From positions 78,926,355 through 78,990,354 of the forward strand of contig OZ020304.1 in assembly GCA_963971305.1 (NCBI GenBank): a stretch of DNA of 64,000 nucleotides, read 5' to 3'. Origin of the DNA: Arcuatula senhousia. Taxonomy: Eukaryota; Mollusca; Bivalvia; Mytilida; Mytilidae. Position numbers and translations under genes: made by a program. The notes under the pieces were generated by a model. That model was not told where the DNA came from. It worked only from the letters and a program-made list of their open reading frames with translations, and did no database searches. Of this stretch, positions 34,637 through 47,100 are shown one piece after another; the stretch's first letter is position 1; every line of letters starts with the position of its first letter.

Positions 34637-37600
34637 GGGTGTTTCCTATATACCCCCCCAAACTTTGTTTGCGGGGGGTATAAAAAATATTGAAATAGCT
34701 TACCTGATGACTTTTCTAGACTGTAGCAATCATCACAAACTCTGACAGCAAAGTTCCAGCCTCTCTCTGGAACATTTCTCTTCTTAGAAGAACAGTCGTC
34801 ACAGAATCCTTCACCACAAGCTCGACAATGATGCTTCTGTTCATTACTAAGAACTTTCTGACATCTCTTACAATTCTAAACAAAAATTGAAAACATTTAA
34901 ATGCTACAGTAAATTGAAATGGTTTAAGAGAGATGAGGGTGTGAAAGCAAGGTGTGAAATGAGGAAGCATGGAGTGTTTAGCAGTAAATGGCTCTATAGC
35001 TGTAAGGCAAAAAACTTCTGTTTATCTAACAGAATTTTTATCATAATTTGTTACATATTCTTGGAAATGCTTAGTTTTTTATCTATTGTCTGTAATATGT
35101 GTACAAATTGTCATGGAGATTTTAACTTTTAGATTTCAAGCAATCAGCATAAACTGAAAATAAACATGATGTGGAACAAACAATTAGACAGACCAAAGAA
35201 AAACTATAGGCATTCTTGATAGGTCATAAAAAACAAAATCAAACTAAGTTTAAATTTATAAAATTTATCTTTAAGATGATCTACAGCAACAAATATCAAA
35301 TACTTTCAATTACCTTGTTCTATTTGAATACAGTTATATGTACATGTAAATTAAAATAACCTAATATTTTTGTTACAATATGTTTTCTAGGAACTTTGAA
35401 ATAACTTTTTAAATTTCACACAGTCTAAAGATTTGAAATGCTCACTGTTATCTGAGAGTTAGGGACCCAGTAATCAGGAGCTATTTGATCTGTCATCCAA
35501 TCAGAAATCATTTTAGTTGGTTTTTGGCTGACACTGGTGACAGAGTCTGCAATGTACTGGACTCCTTCTATAACTTTTCTAGCTGCATTGCTGGTTCCTT
35601 GTAGATTTTTGTATCCCTGACAACACAGACATGACTTGGTTAGAAAATGTAATTAAAAAGTAGAAGGAATTGATAATACAATAGTAAAATGGATGTGAAA
35701 TACAATACCGTATTTTGCCGTGTATAGTGCGCATTTATGTACAATGCGCACCCCCTTTTCATTATGAAAATCTGGGGAAAAAACGAAGTTTTGTGGAAAA
35801 TGCGCGATCATTTTTTATGACAAGGAACCCTCAAAATTTGTCTCTTTTTTCAGGTAGAAAGACTACAGATGAAGATTTTTTAATGAAAATAAAATTGTTT
35901 TGTAATTATTGTGAAAATAAAAATAAACTGTTATACTATTTGTGTATTTTATTATGACAGCGAAATCGTAAATCCCGGTAATGGTCCCCCTTTTCAATCA
36001 ACAAACAACAAGTGTTAACCCAAGCTCACATCTTTTGATGAAAACAATAAAGGTGTCAAAACAGTGATGATCAACATATTACTATTCAAACAATCCTGAA
36101 GTATTACAGCTGAATGGCTTTAATTGTTAATTGTCCAAGCCTGTTTACAAAAGATCGATGTTTTGTGCAAATTGGCCTCAGTGTCAAAACAAATAATTAC
36201 CAGTAAATCTAAATTATCTCCAGCTTGGGATGAGTATTTATTCACAAAACAATTAGAAAATAGCTATCTGTTGCTCAAATAATTACATGAAGGAAAATAC
36301 ACAATCATGTAAACAAACCATTCTATTTTTAGAATTATTTAAATGAGGTTACTTAGGGGAATACACATTATTGATCCAGAAAGGAAACAAGTAAAGGAAG
36401 AATGAATAAATAAATTAAAATCATATTTTATTATTCTTATTTTGAATAAAGAAATTGGATAGAAGTATTTTTTAAGAATACAAATAGTTTTACCAAACTA
36501 ACAATAGACGATCTTCCAATTTGGATTTTTTTGGTAATTGTCGAAATCTTACCTCAAATTACTGGATAACTGGTTGCCGACGTCAACTGCGTGTAAAAGG
36601 GAATTTTTAAATTTCATTATTTAAGTGTAAATGAATTGGTTTGAAAGGACCCTTTGAGTGAAACAAATTAATTAATTTCATGTTTGATTGTTTTCCATTA
36701 GAAACACATTTAATAGATTGATAGAATAATTCAGTCCCTCTGCTCTCTTCTTAAAAAGCCGCCATTTTACCCCAATTGACCTCTCGTGACCCCTATTCTA
36801 ACATCCGGAGCATTCCGGAATGGCACTTTTGGAAGATCGTCTATAAACATTAAACCAAAATGGCGGTTGATATGAAAATGAGTTAATAAACTAACACATG
36901 AAGACACTGGAATTAAGTTTTTATTTGATAAAAGCAGGATAAATTTTATTTAGAGATACTAATAATGAACAGGATTCAATAGAAATCACGGAGTTATGAT
37001 TCTTGTATTCAATCATGGATGAATCTTGTGTCCAAAGCCTTACAAACATCGATCTTTTGCCGTTGCCGATGTTCATGAAAATGTATGAAAATCTCATATA
37101 GGGATGTATTGTGCGCACCCCTATGTTAGATTCTGGAAATTATTGTAAAAAACTGCGCACTATACACAGCAAAATACGGTACCTTAAATTAAGATACACA
37201 TGTACATGTGATGTATGGCTGAGCAATGTTTTTGCACATCTATCATTACTTCAAAATTTTATTATGCTTCCAATTCTAATTGGTTTCTATTGGGTTTAGT
37301 TAACATAAAAATTGAAAAATACAACAAAAATTTGGGAAACATATACCTTCTTTGCCAGTTTCAATATTCAAACCTCTTTCTTCTCATAAGACACCTAATT
37401 GTCAAACCTGTTGGTATCATTTAAATTCAATTGAAAAAGCTACCACTATTCTAATATTGAGTATAAACATACTAAAATCATGCATGTTTCAAATCTAACA
37501 ACTTTTAACATCGAGATCAAAAGCACAATTCAAGGGTTAACTGTCACAAAAATTTAGGAAAATTATATGGATAATTTTTTCGACACCCCATCTACATTAA

Positions 37601-40600
37601 CTGCATTCATCTTTATGGTTTCAGTGGTCACATTTTGAACTTGTCCAAGGTATTTATGGATACATTGTAATTTTTAAAAAAATCTTTTGAGAATTGTAGA
37701 TCTGTGACTATAGATCTACAGAGTCAAAGGCACCTGACATTATGTCCCTGCTCGGCATTGGACCAAGGACAAAACTGAACTTACATCAGGCCAAACATGT
37801 CTGATCTCCACTGATACAATATCCTCCATGTTTTTGTTGCCATACCAATGTTCCCTACTTCTGTAAATCACTCCACAACTGGGGCACTCAAGCACCTCAC
37901 TGTGTAAAGAAATATTATTAGATTTACCCTCATACATGTTTATATATAATGATCACTGAACAGTCTTTGACAGAATTTTCCTTGCACTATTCTGTACTTT
38001 AAAAAAAGCAAATTTGATTCTGATTATCTCCCCCTTGCTAGAGAAACTTATCATTTTGCTTTTAGTGCATCTATGTATCATTCTAAAATTATAAGGTTAT
38101 AGATAAACACAGTGATTATGCTCTCTCTTGGCTACAAGCTTAAGATTTGTTATTTATACTTTATAAAGAGCCTCTATGTGATAATAATGGTTCTGCTCAG
38201 GCAAGTGGTATTTTTATCAATTTATTACTTCCCAAGTTTATGAAACAGGGAGGAAATAAGACCTACCCTGTCCAAACATATTTAGCCAGACCCATCCATA
38301 CATTATCTCTAGCCTCTGACGTCTTTGGTACAACCACATTTACCTTGCCAGCTAACAGGCAAGTCTACAAAATACATTGAAACATTACTAGAAATTTGAT
38401 AGAGGATCAACTAAAAGCAGTAAGACAAATACTAAGTCTTCCTTGGAGCATCTCACATTGTTGGTTTTAAGTTCATATAACCCCTAAGCATAAGATGGTA
38501 AAAATGGTCCAGGTTTTAAAATTCATTTAAATCTGAAAGTATGTAAACTACCAAGTACATGTACACAAGTCAACAGACAACATAAGCTATATCCAAGCTT
38601 TTAATACTGAAAGTGAGATTGGTTACCTTGATTTATTTTACAACATATGTCCTTACATTGTTGCTAGGCTTGTTGTATCAAATTTCAAAATTTCAAGCAG
38701 AAAACCAGAAAAATTGGTGGCTGAGAACCTGGTCGTTAGTTAGGGTTGAACCAACATTAGTGCAAACCTTGTGATTTAAAGTATAGTGCCTTAACTGCTC
38801 AGACACCCAGTTTATCATAAGACATTTTTATGTAATATTTTGAGTATTACTAACCTTACAGAGAAAGACTTTGTTTTCATACTGATGTTGGTATGTACAA
38901 CGTTTGTCTGTGTCATGATTCTCAGAATCAGTACAATGATCCATACTCTTGGTACAGCTTTCCCTAGAAAAACAGGATTTATCAATACATGACAAATTTT
39001 TGAATGTACAAAATAAAAATTCAGCAAAAAGTCAATATCATGGTAGTCTAATGCTAAAACTTTTTGATATAGGAGAAAGGTGAAAACTGAATGAATTCAA
39101 TTAACGAAAAAACAAAATGAAACTTGTAGTTAAAAAGAAAACTTCAATGAAAAAGACTATTAACACAGACAAGATGTACAACTGAAAAAATGTGTGACCC
39201 CTTAATGTAAATACTGCAACAACAAAGCCGGCATAAATTAGGTATAACAAGTAATACCGTGAGCCAGCTCACAAATGGATACCCCCGCTTCATATTGGAC
39301 TCTGTATTGTAAAAAAAAATCTCAAGTCCAGTTATCTCCCCTCGATGGTAACCAAGAGTAATACAAATTCTTCATGCACATCTACAGATGATGTACTTCC
39401 TTCATGAAAAGTTTATACAAAATCCATCGAGCGGTTTAGGAGGAGTTGTGCTTACGGGGTCTCCCATTGAATAATGTATTTCAAAAGTCTCATCCAATCA
39501 TCTCCCCTGAATGATGTCTGATTGCGATGAAAATTCTTCATGCATATTTACATATAATGTTCTTTTCCTTCATGTAAAGTTTCATCAAAATCCTTCAAGT
39601 GGTTTAGGAGGAGAAGTGCTTACAAGTTATGTGGACAGACGGACGGATGGACGAACAGACAGGGGTATAATAAATTTGGACGTCTTTGTACACCTGTGTA
39701 GAAATAAAAGATAAGTCAAACCTGCATGATAGGCATTTGATTGGACAGGAAAATATCTGATCAGGAAATGTTCCAATATCTGGTTTATCTAGCTGTCCAC
39801 TGAATCTATCGTTCAAGTTCTGAAATCAGTCAAGTTTATTTCTTAAATAACAATTCAATTAAATGTAAGTTGCATTCATTTCTTTCTTCTGAGATTCTGT
39901 GTTAAAAACAATACACAAGATATCCCATCATTCATTTTGTCATTGATATTCCTTAATACTAATAGCCTGTTCTATGGTTAATGACAAATAACAAGTGTGG
40001 CCACTAAAAGTATGTCTCGCCTGCCGGCACCATCACTAAAATCAACTACCTAAGCTTTCATTTCTTGATATAAACACAAAAAGTGTCTGTATACCTAAAA
40101 ACAGATGCCTAGTTATTATACTATTCAAGCAATTTATTGTCCACACAAGTATTACAAAAAGTTATCTGTCTGAAAAAAAGACCTAAGTTCACAGAGTCAC
40201 TGGAGCGTGAAAATGAGGTCATGGTCACATGACATGGTGACAGTTGCGTTGTCTATTACCGCAACTGTCTGTTTACCCAATATCAGATGCCTAGCTATTA
40301 TACTTTTCCAGCAATTCATCGTCCAAAAAAGTCTTACAAAAAAGTTTACGGCCTGAAAAATGACCTAAGTTCACAGAGTCACTGGAGCGTGAAAATGGGG
40401 TCAGGGTCACATGGCATGGTGACAGTTGTGTAGACCATAACCTGAACTGTCTGTATACCAAATATCAGATGCCTAGCTAATAAACTTTTCCATCAAATCA
40501 TCGTCCACAAAAGTCTTACAAAAATGTTTACGGCCTGAAAAAAGACCTAAGTTCACAGAGTCACTGGAGCGTGAAAATGGGGTCAGGGTCACATGGCATG

Positions 40601-43600
40601 GTGACAGTTGCGTAGACCATAACCTGAACTGTCTGTATACCAAATATCAGATGCCTAGCTATTATACTTTTCCAGCATTTCATCGTCCACAAAAGTCTTA
40701 CAAAAAAGTTTACGGCCTGAAAAAAGACCTAAGTTCACAGAGTCACTGGAGCGTGAAAATGGGGTCAGGGTCACATGGCATGGTGACAGTTGCGTAGACC
40801 ATAACCTGAACTGTCTGTATACCAAATATCAGATGCCTAGCTATTATACTTTTCAAGCAATTCATTGTCCACAAAAGTCTTACAAAAAAGTTTACGACGC
40901 CGCCGCCGTCGCCGGAAAGTAATACCTATGTCTCGCCTTCCGCGACTATTCGTCGCAGGCGAGACAAAAACTATGATTTCAATTGTAATTTTGTCATTTT
41001 TTTAAGTTCTTGATGATACGAATGGCAACTATAACAAATAATATGCTGTATTAGTACCAAATTTTTTATGCTTGTATGTCCTATGTTATGTTTGTCATCA
41101 ACATAACCTACCATTCTGTGTTTGAAAATAAAGAGATCTGAATGCCCCTTTGGTACCTTATTGGTTCTTTAATGTAACATTTGTAATAACTTTACTCTTA
41201 TAACTTTGCTCTCTGTTCTGTGATTTACAAAAAAAATCATTCTTAAAAATAAATTAATTCATTGAATAGTGGAAGGTTCTTTTAGAACAGTGAAACATGG
41301 GCATCACCATTTTCATTTACCTTCAGAGTTTTATATATTATACTCGGATGTCTAGATGCTCTATTTGTTTTATCTGCCAGTAAGGTGTCCAATGTGGTCT
41401 TGAGTTTTGTAAAGTCTGTTGGTGGTTTTTTGGTTTGTACACCAACATAATGTAAGTCTTTAAAATGGAAGGTACAGCCAATGTCTGTAAACTTCTTCCA
41501 CAGCTGTCTTTCTCCTGTTCCTCCTACAAAATCAAATATTAAAAAATTATATATTTTTTTAAGTTTGCAATTAATAAAACTCAAATAGTTAATACACTTT
41601 CATATAAACATGTTGATGTTTTTCTTAAATTAGGAAACCATGAAACAAATGACATAACAGTTTTCTATGATGATAAAAAATCATTATAGATCAAAGTAAG
41701 TTTATAGTATATTCTATGTAATCATCAATGTGTCAACAATTTCTCCTGTCAATTACATGTATCATAAATATTACACGGATTTTAACCTGATGTTTAATTA
41801 ATTCCATAAATACATGTATGTATCTTTAAATTATAAACAAACCCTCGAAGACTTCAGTGTTAACAGTTTCGTGGAAGACAATGGTTGATGGAGTCAAGTC
41901 TGACAAGGTTTTGCCAATTCTTTTAGCCATATCTGTTAACTCTGTAGAAAAATACTTGTAAAATGCTGTTGATGCATCACTTAGAAACAAAAACATGTCA
42001 GTGTGTAGTCTTTCAGCCCTAGTGCGATAAATGATTATATCTGATACAGCTAGAACTTTGAGTAACAGTCTAGAACGTTGATTCTGATTGGAAGTTAATC
42101 CTAACATTCCTTCTGTGTCTATGACAACTGTTTTGGTTTTGCTATCATAAGCTGACCAGACACCAATTGTACATGACTTTTGTTCTGCTGATGTTTTGAA
42201 CACTTCCTTTCCACCAAAAAATGTATGATTTAATGTGAAAGATTTCCCATCGCCAGTGTTACCAAAAATAGACACAACCTTGACCTGATCACTCTCCTCA
42301 CATCCTAACTGGTTCAAAAAGTCATCTTCATTTGAAACCTGTTTATAAAAGGAAGAGAAATTAATTATTCTACAGTTAACAAGTTACTTAACTTTTAAAA
42401 TTTCAAATTACATGGGTTTACATCTAAGTAAATTTTACATTGTTTCTCTTCCCCAAACTTTATTGTTAAAGCGCATCGGTCTGTCAATCAAGTGTAGATG
42501 ATGGTAGATTTTTTTTTCTGGGTGATATATACATGTATTGTTTGTTTGTTTGCTTTTTTTTGGGGGGGTGTTATTTTTTTTAACTTTTTTGTGAAAATTA
42601 ATTTTAAAGAAGTTCTTAAAAATGCAATACATTGAACGAAGTACTGAATTTGTTATGATCTTTTTTGTAAGCTAAATAAAGGGCAATGTTTTTTTCCAGA
42701 TAATGAGATATACATTCTATTACAAGCGACCTCAAAACTTAGTATTAAAGGGTATTTTGTTATAAGTTTACAATCATGTATGTACTACATGTATGAGTAA
42801 TAAAGTGGAAACTGGAAATTCTTACATTTTCATACATTTTATAGTAATACGCTTCTGAAGGGAGCGATAATGGTTGAAATGTCAATATGTTAGTTGTACT
42901 ATGGGCTGAATTTTCCTTCAACTTCCGATATAGCACGCTTGTTTTCCCGAACTTTCTGCGTCTTTTAACACTTTTTGCTTTGCAAATTTTGAACATCATT
43001 AAGCGCACGGGTAACCCACAAGAAAAGCTAGTTTGTTTTATTATCGAATCCCCCAAAAAATGAATAAAATTAACTTTGGGAGCGACACAGGTTTAACCTG
43101 CCTCATATTATTAGTTAATAAAACTTCATCTAGGAAAATAGCATATTAATAAATGATGAATACATGATTTTGGAAGAAATGTTTGTAGGTTTTACCTTCA
43201 AATCCTCTTGATCATCAAGTAATATGAAACTGCTTATTTTATCATATTCACTGTCTATCATGCTCTCTGCTAAAGTATCCACAATGTTATCAATGTCATC
43301 ATTGCTGGTATCAACACAGAGATCCGGCATATTATTAACTGGTTGAACATGTGTGGTATTGATCATGGTTTCTGTTGTTAATTCTTCTTGAGGAAAAGAT
43401 ATATAGGTTAAAGAATCATCATCCGAAATTGGTGATAAAGGTTGAATGTTCATTTGAGTTTCTTGAAGTTTTTGGAGTTCTCTAACTTTATATTCTTTAA
43501 ATGAAATTTTCCTGTGTGTTTTTCTTGACGGTAGTTTATGAAAAATATCAAAACAGTAATGACAAAAGCTATTGCAACATATTTCACACCACAAATCTGC

Positions 43601-43864
43601 AAAATTTATGTCATTGCATGTTTTTGATGGAAACACCTTTGATATTTGACAAAGTTCTGATGTAGGGGGACCTTTTATCTTATGTCTATCATGAAATTCA
43701 AATCTGACATTAGATGAATGAATGGTTTCACAACAGTCTTGACATTGGTCTGAACCACAATCCTCACAAAAATGGGTAGCAACTGTATTTTCTGATCTGC
43801 AGCACAGTTTTTCTGAACAGAAATGTATAGAAGATTTTGTTCTAAACTTTTTGACGCTTGTCAT
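23027..43864 (-). CDS. ZFYVE1: ZFYVE1 (DFCP1), B-box-like/ATPase/double FYVE protein, 11 exons
   Basis: DFCP1 marks PI3P-rich omegasomes and lipid droplets; its nucleotide-binding domain hydrolyses ATP. Coding exons on the minus strand, 5' to 3': 43196-43864, 41843-42338, 41321-41523, 39722-39819, 38855-38963, 38267-38364, 37785-37899, 35446-35616, 34704-34875, 33346-33447, 23027-23259. All phases join, giving 821 residues (human 777). Exon 1 has two Cys/His clusters (residues ~34-62, ~93-121). Exon 2 has the P-loop GNTGDGKS (249-256) and DTEG (297-300). Exons 8-9 encode FYVE1 (YWVPNSQ, KHHCRACGEGFC, VRVC). Exon 11 encodes FYVE2 (YWISDDQ, KIHHCRACGNGVC, VRVC). Intron 10, between the FYVE domains, contains the 9.9-kb splice-donor array. 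Start is the first ATG of exon 1, head to head with RTF1. Assignment is firm from residue-level similarity across its length. Confidence 0.95.
23528..33406 (-). repeat. Minisatellite of ~176 copies of a 56-bp exon-3'-end/splice-donor unit (ZFYVE1 intron 10)
   Basis: A head-to-tail array of a 56-bp unit. On the gene's strand each unit runs from GTAAG through TTTTGTCGTCTGCC and GGGATCTACTGTTC to CAATATCCTGTTG, i.e. the last part of exon 10 (coding SSAISAVGSTVQYPVG) joined to its own donor. I find eight 57-bp units that carry GGTGAAG instead of GGTAAG. From 23528 to 33392 is 9864 bp, which minus eight extra bases is exactly 176 x 56. Variable positions are mainly the trinucleotide taa/tta/tga in cac-taa-tgg, and gacgac/gacaac/gacgtc. 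No spacers are present. Reading through from exon 10 hits stops within a few units. Confidence 0.97.
34040..34690 (+). mobile_element. Element of the GTGAGC/CCCCC family with (GACA)n, ZFYVE1 intron 9
   Basis: It starts with the palindrome GTGAGCgaGCTCAC and ggataccccccgc, has three ~169-bp repeats (tttaggaggagttgcgcttacaa at about 34225, 34393, 34559), then a gacg/gaca microsatellite (about 34590-34637), and ends gcggggggtata, inverted to the 5' taccccccgc. No coding capacity. Confidence 0.7.
35708..37179. mobile_element. TA-flanked MITE (CCGTATTTTGC family) in ZFYVE1 intron 7
   Basis: The left end CCGTATTTTGCCGTGTATAG and right end CTATACACAGCAAAATACGG are inverted repeats with one mismatch over the first 20 bases, followed by GTGCGCA on both sides. 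TA at 35706-35707 and 37180-37181 is the Tc1/mariner-type target duplication. It is 1472 bp with no transposase, and carries a nested MITE at 36507-36841. Confidence 0.8.
36507..36841. mobile_element. Nested 335-bp MITE with TA target site
   Basis: Inverted ends GACGATCTTCCAA and TTGGAAGATCGTC are flanked by TA at 36505-36506 and 36842-36843. It sits inside the 35708-37179 element, so it inserted later. Confidence 0.78.
39242..39700 (+). mobile_element. Element of the GTGAGC/CCCCC family, ZFYVE1 intron 4
   Basis: It begins aataccGTGAGCcaGCTCACaaatggatacccccgc, holds two ~170-bp repeats (ggtttaggaggagttgtgc, ggtttaggaggagaagtgc), then a degenerate gacggacggatgg tract. The 3' end is less complete than in the 34040 copy. 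Confidence 0.65.
40013..40967 (-). mobile_element. TGTCTCGCCT-family element with five ~182-bp repeats, ZFYVE1 intron 3
   Basis: The head palindrome is at the right end (about 40929-40966: GTCTCGCCT...GCGAC/GTCGC...AGGCGAGAC). Units recur at a 182-bp spacing, marked by agatgcctag at about 40103, 40285, 40467, 40649 and 40831. The left end is tatgtctcgcctgccgg. It is in opposite orientation to the copy at 10375-11240. Confidence 0.75.
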
Positions 43865-44142
43865 CCTGAAGAACCATTGTTATCTTTTGATTGCTCCATC
43901 TATTTTGATTTTTGTTTATCAGCAAAATGTGAATCATTTCCCTGCTCGATGTTGATTAGACGCTTTAAAATTTCACAATACCGATTCGGGATTTATCGAT
44001 CAAAGCATCGAAAACAAATTTGCATCCGAAAAGATCTTTGAAAATGAAAACGCCCAAGTGACTATTTTTCCAAATGTAGTGCATTGTGGGAAAAATAAGC
44101 GCACCATTTTATATCTAATTTGTGCATTGTCGCATCGACAAA
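43865..44142. promoter_or_regulatory. Head-to-head ZFYVE1/RTF1 promoter region
   Basis: Only 278 bp separate the two start codons, so both 5' UTRs and a shared bidirectional promoter must lie here. No clear TATA box is visible. A Staf/ZNF143-like site is at 44075-44092. Confidence 0.7.
44075..44092 (-). promoter_or_regulatory. Staf/ZNF143-type site
   Basis: On the minus strand TTCCCACAATGCACTACA fits every position of the Staf consensus YWCCCRNMATSCMYYRCR. ZNF143 commonly binds bidirectional, TATA-less promoters. Occupancy here is inference. Confidence 0.6.
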
Positions 44143-47100
44143 ATGTCTAAAAGAAAAAAGAGCGTAGCTCTGATTGACTCAGATAGTGATGATAGTGACA
44201 GTGGGTCAAATATTGACGAAGTATGACATTATAAGTTGTTCCAAAATGCATTGGATACTTATGCATTATACTGTACTCATGATTCATAATTTGGATTTAT
44301 CAAGTGTTCACACAAAGTGAACAACAAATATAAGACCCCCTCCTATATCTTAAATACATAGATCTTTTAGTTTCTTTCCCTTTTTATGATTTGGACTTAT
44401 AAAATTAATGCCCTGTGGTTACATAATAATTGGATATTTCCTCTCTCCTCAGACTCCTCATTCAAATTTTTGCTTTGCATAATTTCTTTACCCTACAAAT
44501 TTTCCAAAATAAATCCCAGTATAACAGCCTGTGTGTAACATATGCACAATCGTGTGATTGAAAGTGATGCAAGACAATAGAGAGAAAGTGGAAACTAAAT
44601 CTTTAAATGATTATCTTAATTCCAAAGAGAGTCTCGATAAACATTTGTAAATATAGTAGATATTATGATCCTGTTTGCATTGTAATATAAATTATAATGT
44701 TTTTTTTAACATTGAAAAGATAGAAAACAAAACACTAAATAGCTTAACTGGTTGTTGAGAAAATTACCAATTCTAGGGATATTCCAACATGTCCAAGTAA
44801 AAGGCCTTCTGCATTAAGTGTAAATGTAATCACTATTGAAAGTCTTTTTAAATAAGCTACATGTAATCTACATGTTAGGTAGAAAGAGTATAACTTCTTT
44901 AACTTAAGGGTGGGACAGGTGAAAAAAAAATGTTAAAGAGATAATTTGGAAAAAAAAAAACGCAAGCAGCAAAATGGTATCAACCTTTATAGAGAGAGGC
45001 CAATATCAAAATATTCCCTAAAACAACAGAATATGTCCAAAATGTGACACCGGTGCAATTGAAGATGAAATGCATTTCTTTGTTCATTGTTCGGCTTATA
45101 CAACTTTTAGCAAAGAATTAAGTATTAAACTCAAATGTTGTTTTAAGAATTTAGACTCATTAACTGACTACAAAATACCTTTAATTCTAAAAAGCAGTTC
45201 TTTAATAGTACATAATGCTTTAATTGAATACATTAACAATTGTCAAGGAAAAAAATAAGTCATTATGGTCACCCTACATTTGTATGTAATTTGGAAAAAA
45301 ACTTATATTTATATTCAAATAATGAAAGGCTTTCATGATTAAATATATACATGCAGGAATAATGCATGATCCATTTTGTCGTTTTATTGAGTTGCAACCA
45401 CCCAAGGTTTATTGAATGTATGTACATGCATTAATGTGTTATAACCATTTATTATAAATGTGTTTTGACTATAAATAGTTCTACTTCTACATTAATTTTT
45501 TAAATAGGGTTTAGCATGTTTAGGGCAAAGATTTCTTTGCTTTGTTTTTTTTAATATCTTTAAACTTTTATACTCATTGTTCAAGAAAGTAAAAAAAAGT
45601 TAAATAGAAGTGCATGCAATAAACATGATAAACAGTAGCAACAGACAAACTAAAGTATGTCTGGTCTGCTAGGACTAATAGTTCTTGAGATATGGAGGTG
45701 CTCATAAAACTTTAACATTAAAATTGAATATTAAAAACCTATAAAAACTTTAAATGTGACACATAAAAACTTACTCGCAACAATTTCTGTGATAATTCCT
45801 ATAGTTAAAAGACTAATTTGTGTGTTTTTAAAGAAATATATGGAAGTAATTATTGATTTATATTCTAGGAGCTGAGGGAACTGGCTAAAAGTAAAAGGAG
45901 GCGACCCACATCAGAATCTCAGACCTCAGCAGCCCCGTCTCAGAGTGATTCAGAGTCAGAAACATCAAACAGTGATGATGATGTTGGTTCCATATTACAT
46001 TTATGTTTTCTGTGAATTTTTGCAAACTTGTTTAACTTTGATTCAAATTGATACAGTTCATCAAATAAATTTTCATTGTATTTTGAAAAGATAAATACAT
46101 TTTGTACTCAAGTTAAGATAATTTTGAGCTGTACTAGTTACATGTTTCTTTTAAAATGTTCAAAAGTCAGGTTTTAAAGTTTTTTGAAGTAATAAATAAA
46201 TACAAAAAGTATATGAAAAAGTTTAATGTACTTCTTAAAGTACTGTAAAAACTAATTTAAAAAATACCCAAGGACAAATTTTGTAAATTAATTTCAAAAC
46301 CAAGTTTTATTGATTCTCTTTTCTCACTTTAGTGGACTGCAAATGGCAAAGGCAAAAAGAAAAAGAAGAAAGGAAAAGCTACAAAGAAATCCAACAAGAA
46401 ATCGGCTCTCTCCTCCTCAGAAAGTGAGGCAGAGAGTGAAAAACATGTGTCAGAGCCAGAGGAAGGTAGATATACGACTAAAAATAATTTCACATCAATA
46501 CAACAATTCCATATGTATAGACTCAGACCTTATGCAGATGCTTGTATTTGAATAGAATCAATGCTATACAAAACACACACATAAAAACATGTGACAACAC
46601 TTCACAACCATTTGGGTAGCTTAAATGCTGTGTAAATAAACTATATACAGATTTCTAAAAATACTTTTACTAAAGTTTCCTATGGGAGTATCCAAAATAT
46701 TGGGAGTATTTTAATAATGGTGTCTATTGATTATTTTCTTGAATCTAATGTTGAGTGTTCAAATGCAACATACTTAGCCAATCTTTTATTATTCAACACA
46801 TAATGTTTGTTTTGTCAGGTGAAGTTTCTGAATCGGACAGTGCTGATGCAAACTCAGGATCTGATTATGAAGAGGAAATATTCAATGATGGTTATGACGA
46901 AAACCTGATTGGAGATGAAGAAGATCGACAGAGACTAGAGAAAATGACAGAAAAAGAACGAGAACAAATTTTGTACAGTAGAATAGAAAGAAGAGAAGCT
47001 CTTAAAACTAGGTAAAAATTAAATAGCAATTTTGGCAGGAAATTAAATAAGACATTGGAAAAACACAATTTTAACACCATTTGTTTTTACTTTTTCTGCA

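Noticed and set aside
38341..38360. Alternative acceptor in ZFYVE1 exon 6 (ctgttag)
   Set aside because: The upstream acceptor ttttgtag at 38365-38366 keeps phase 0 with exon 5 and restores residues aligned with the human protein; the inner site would need a different exon 5 end.
42760..43056. 98-residue minus-strand ORF in ZFYVE1 intron 1 as an extra exon
   Set aside because: Exons 1 and 2 join in phase to a sequence matching the family (FILLDDQEDLK-VSNEDDF), with no gap to fill. It has a donor-like end but no supporting homology.
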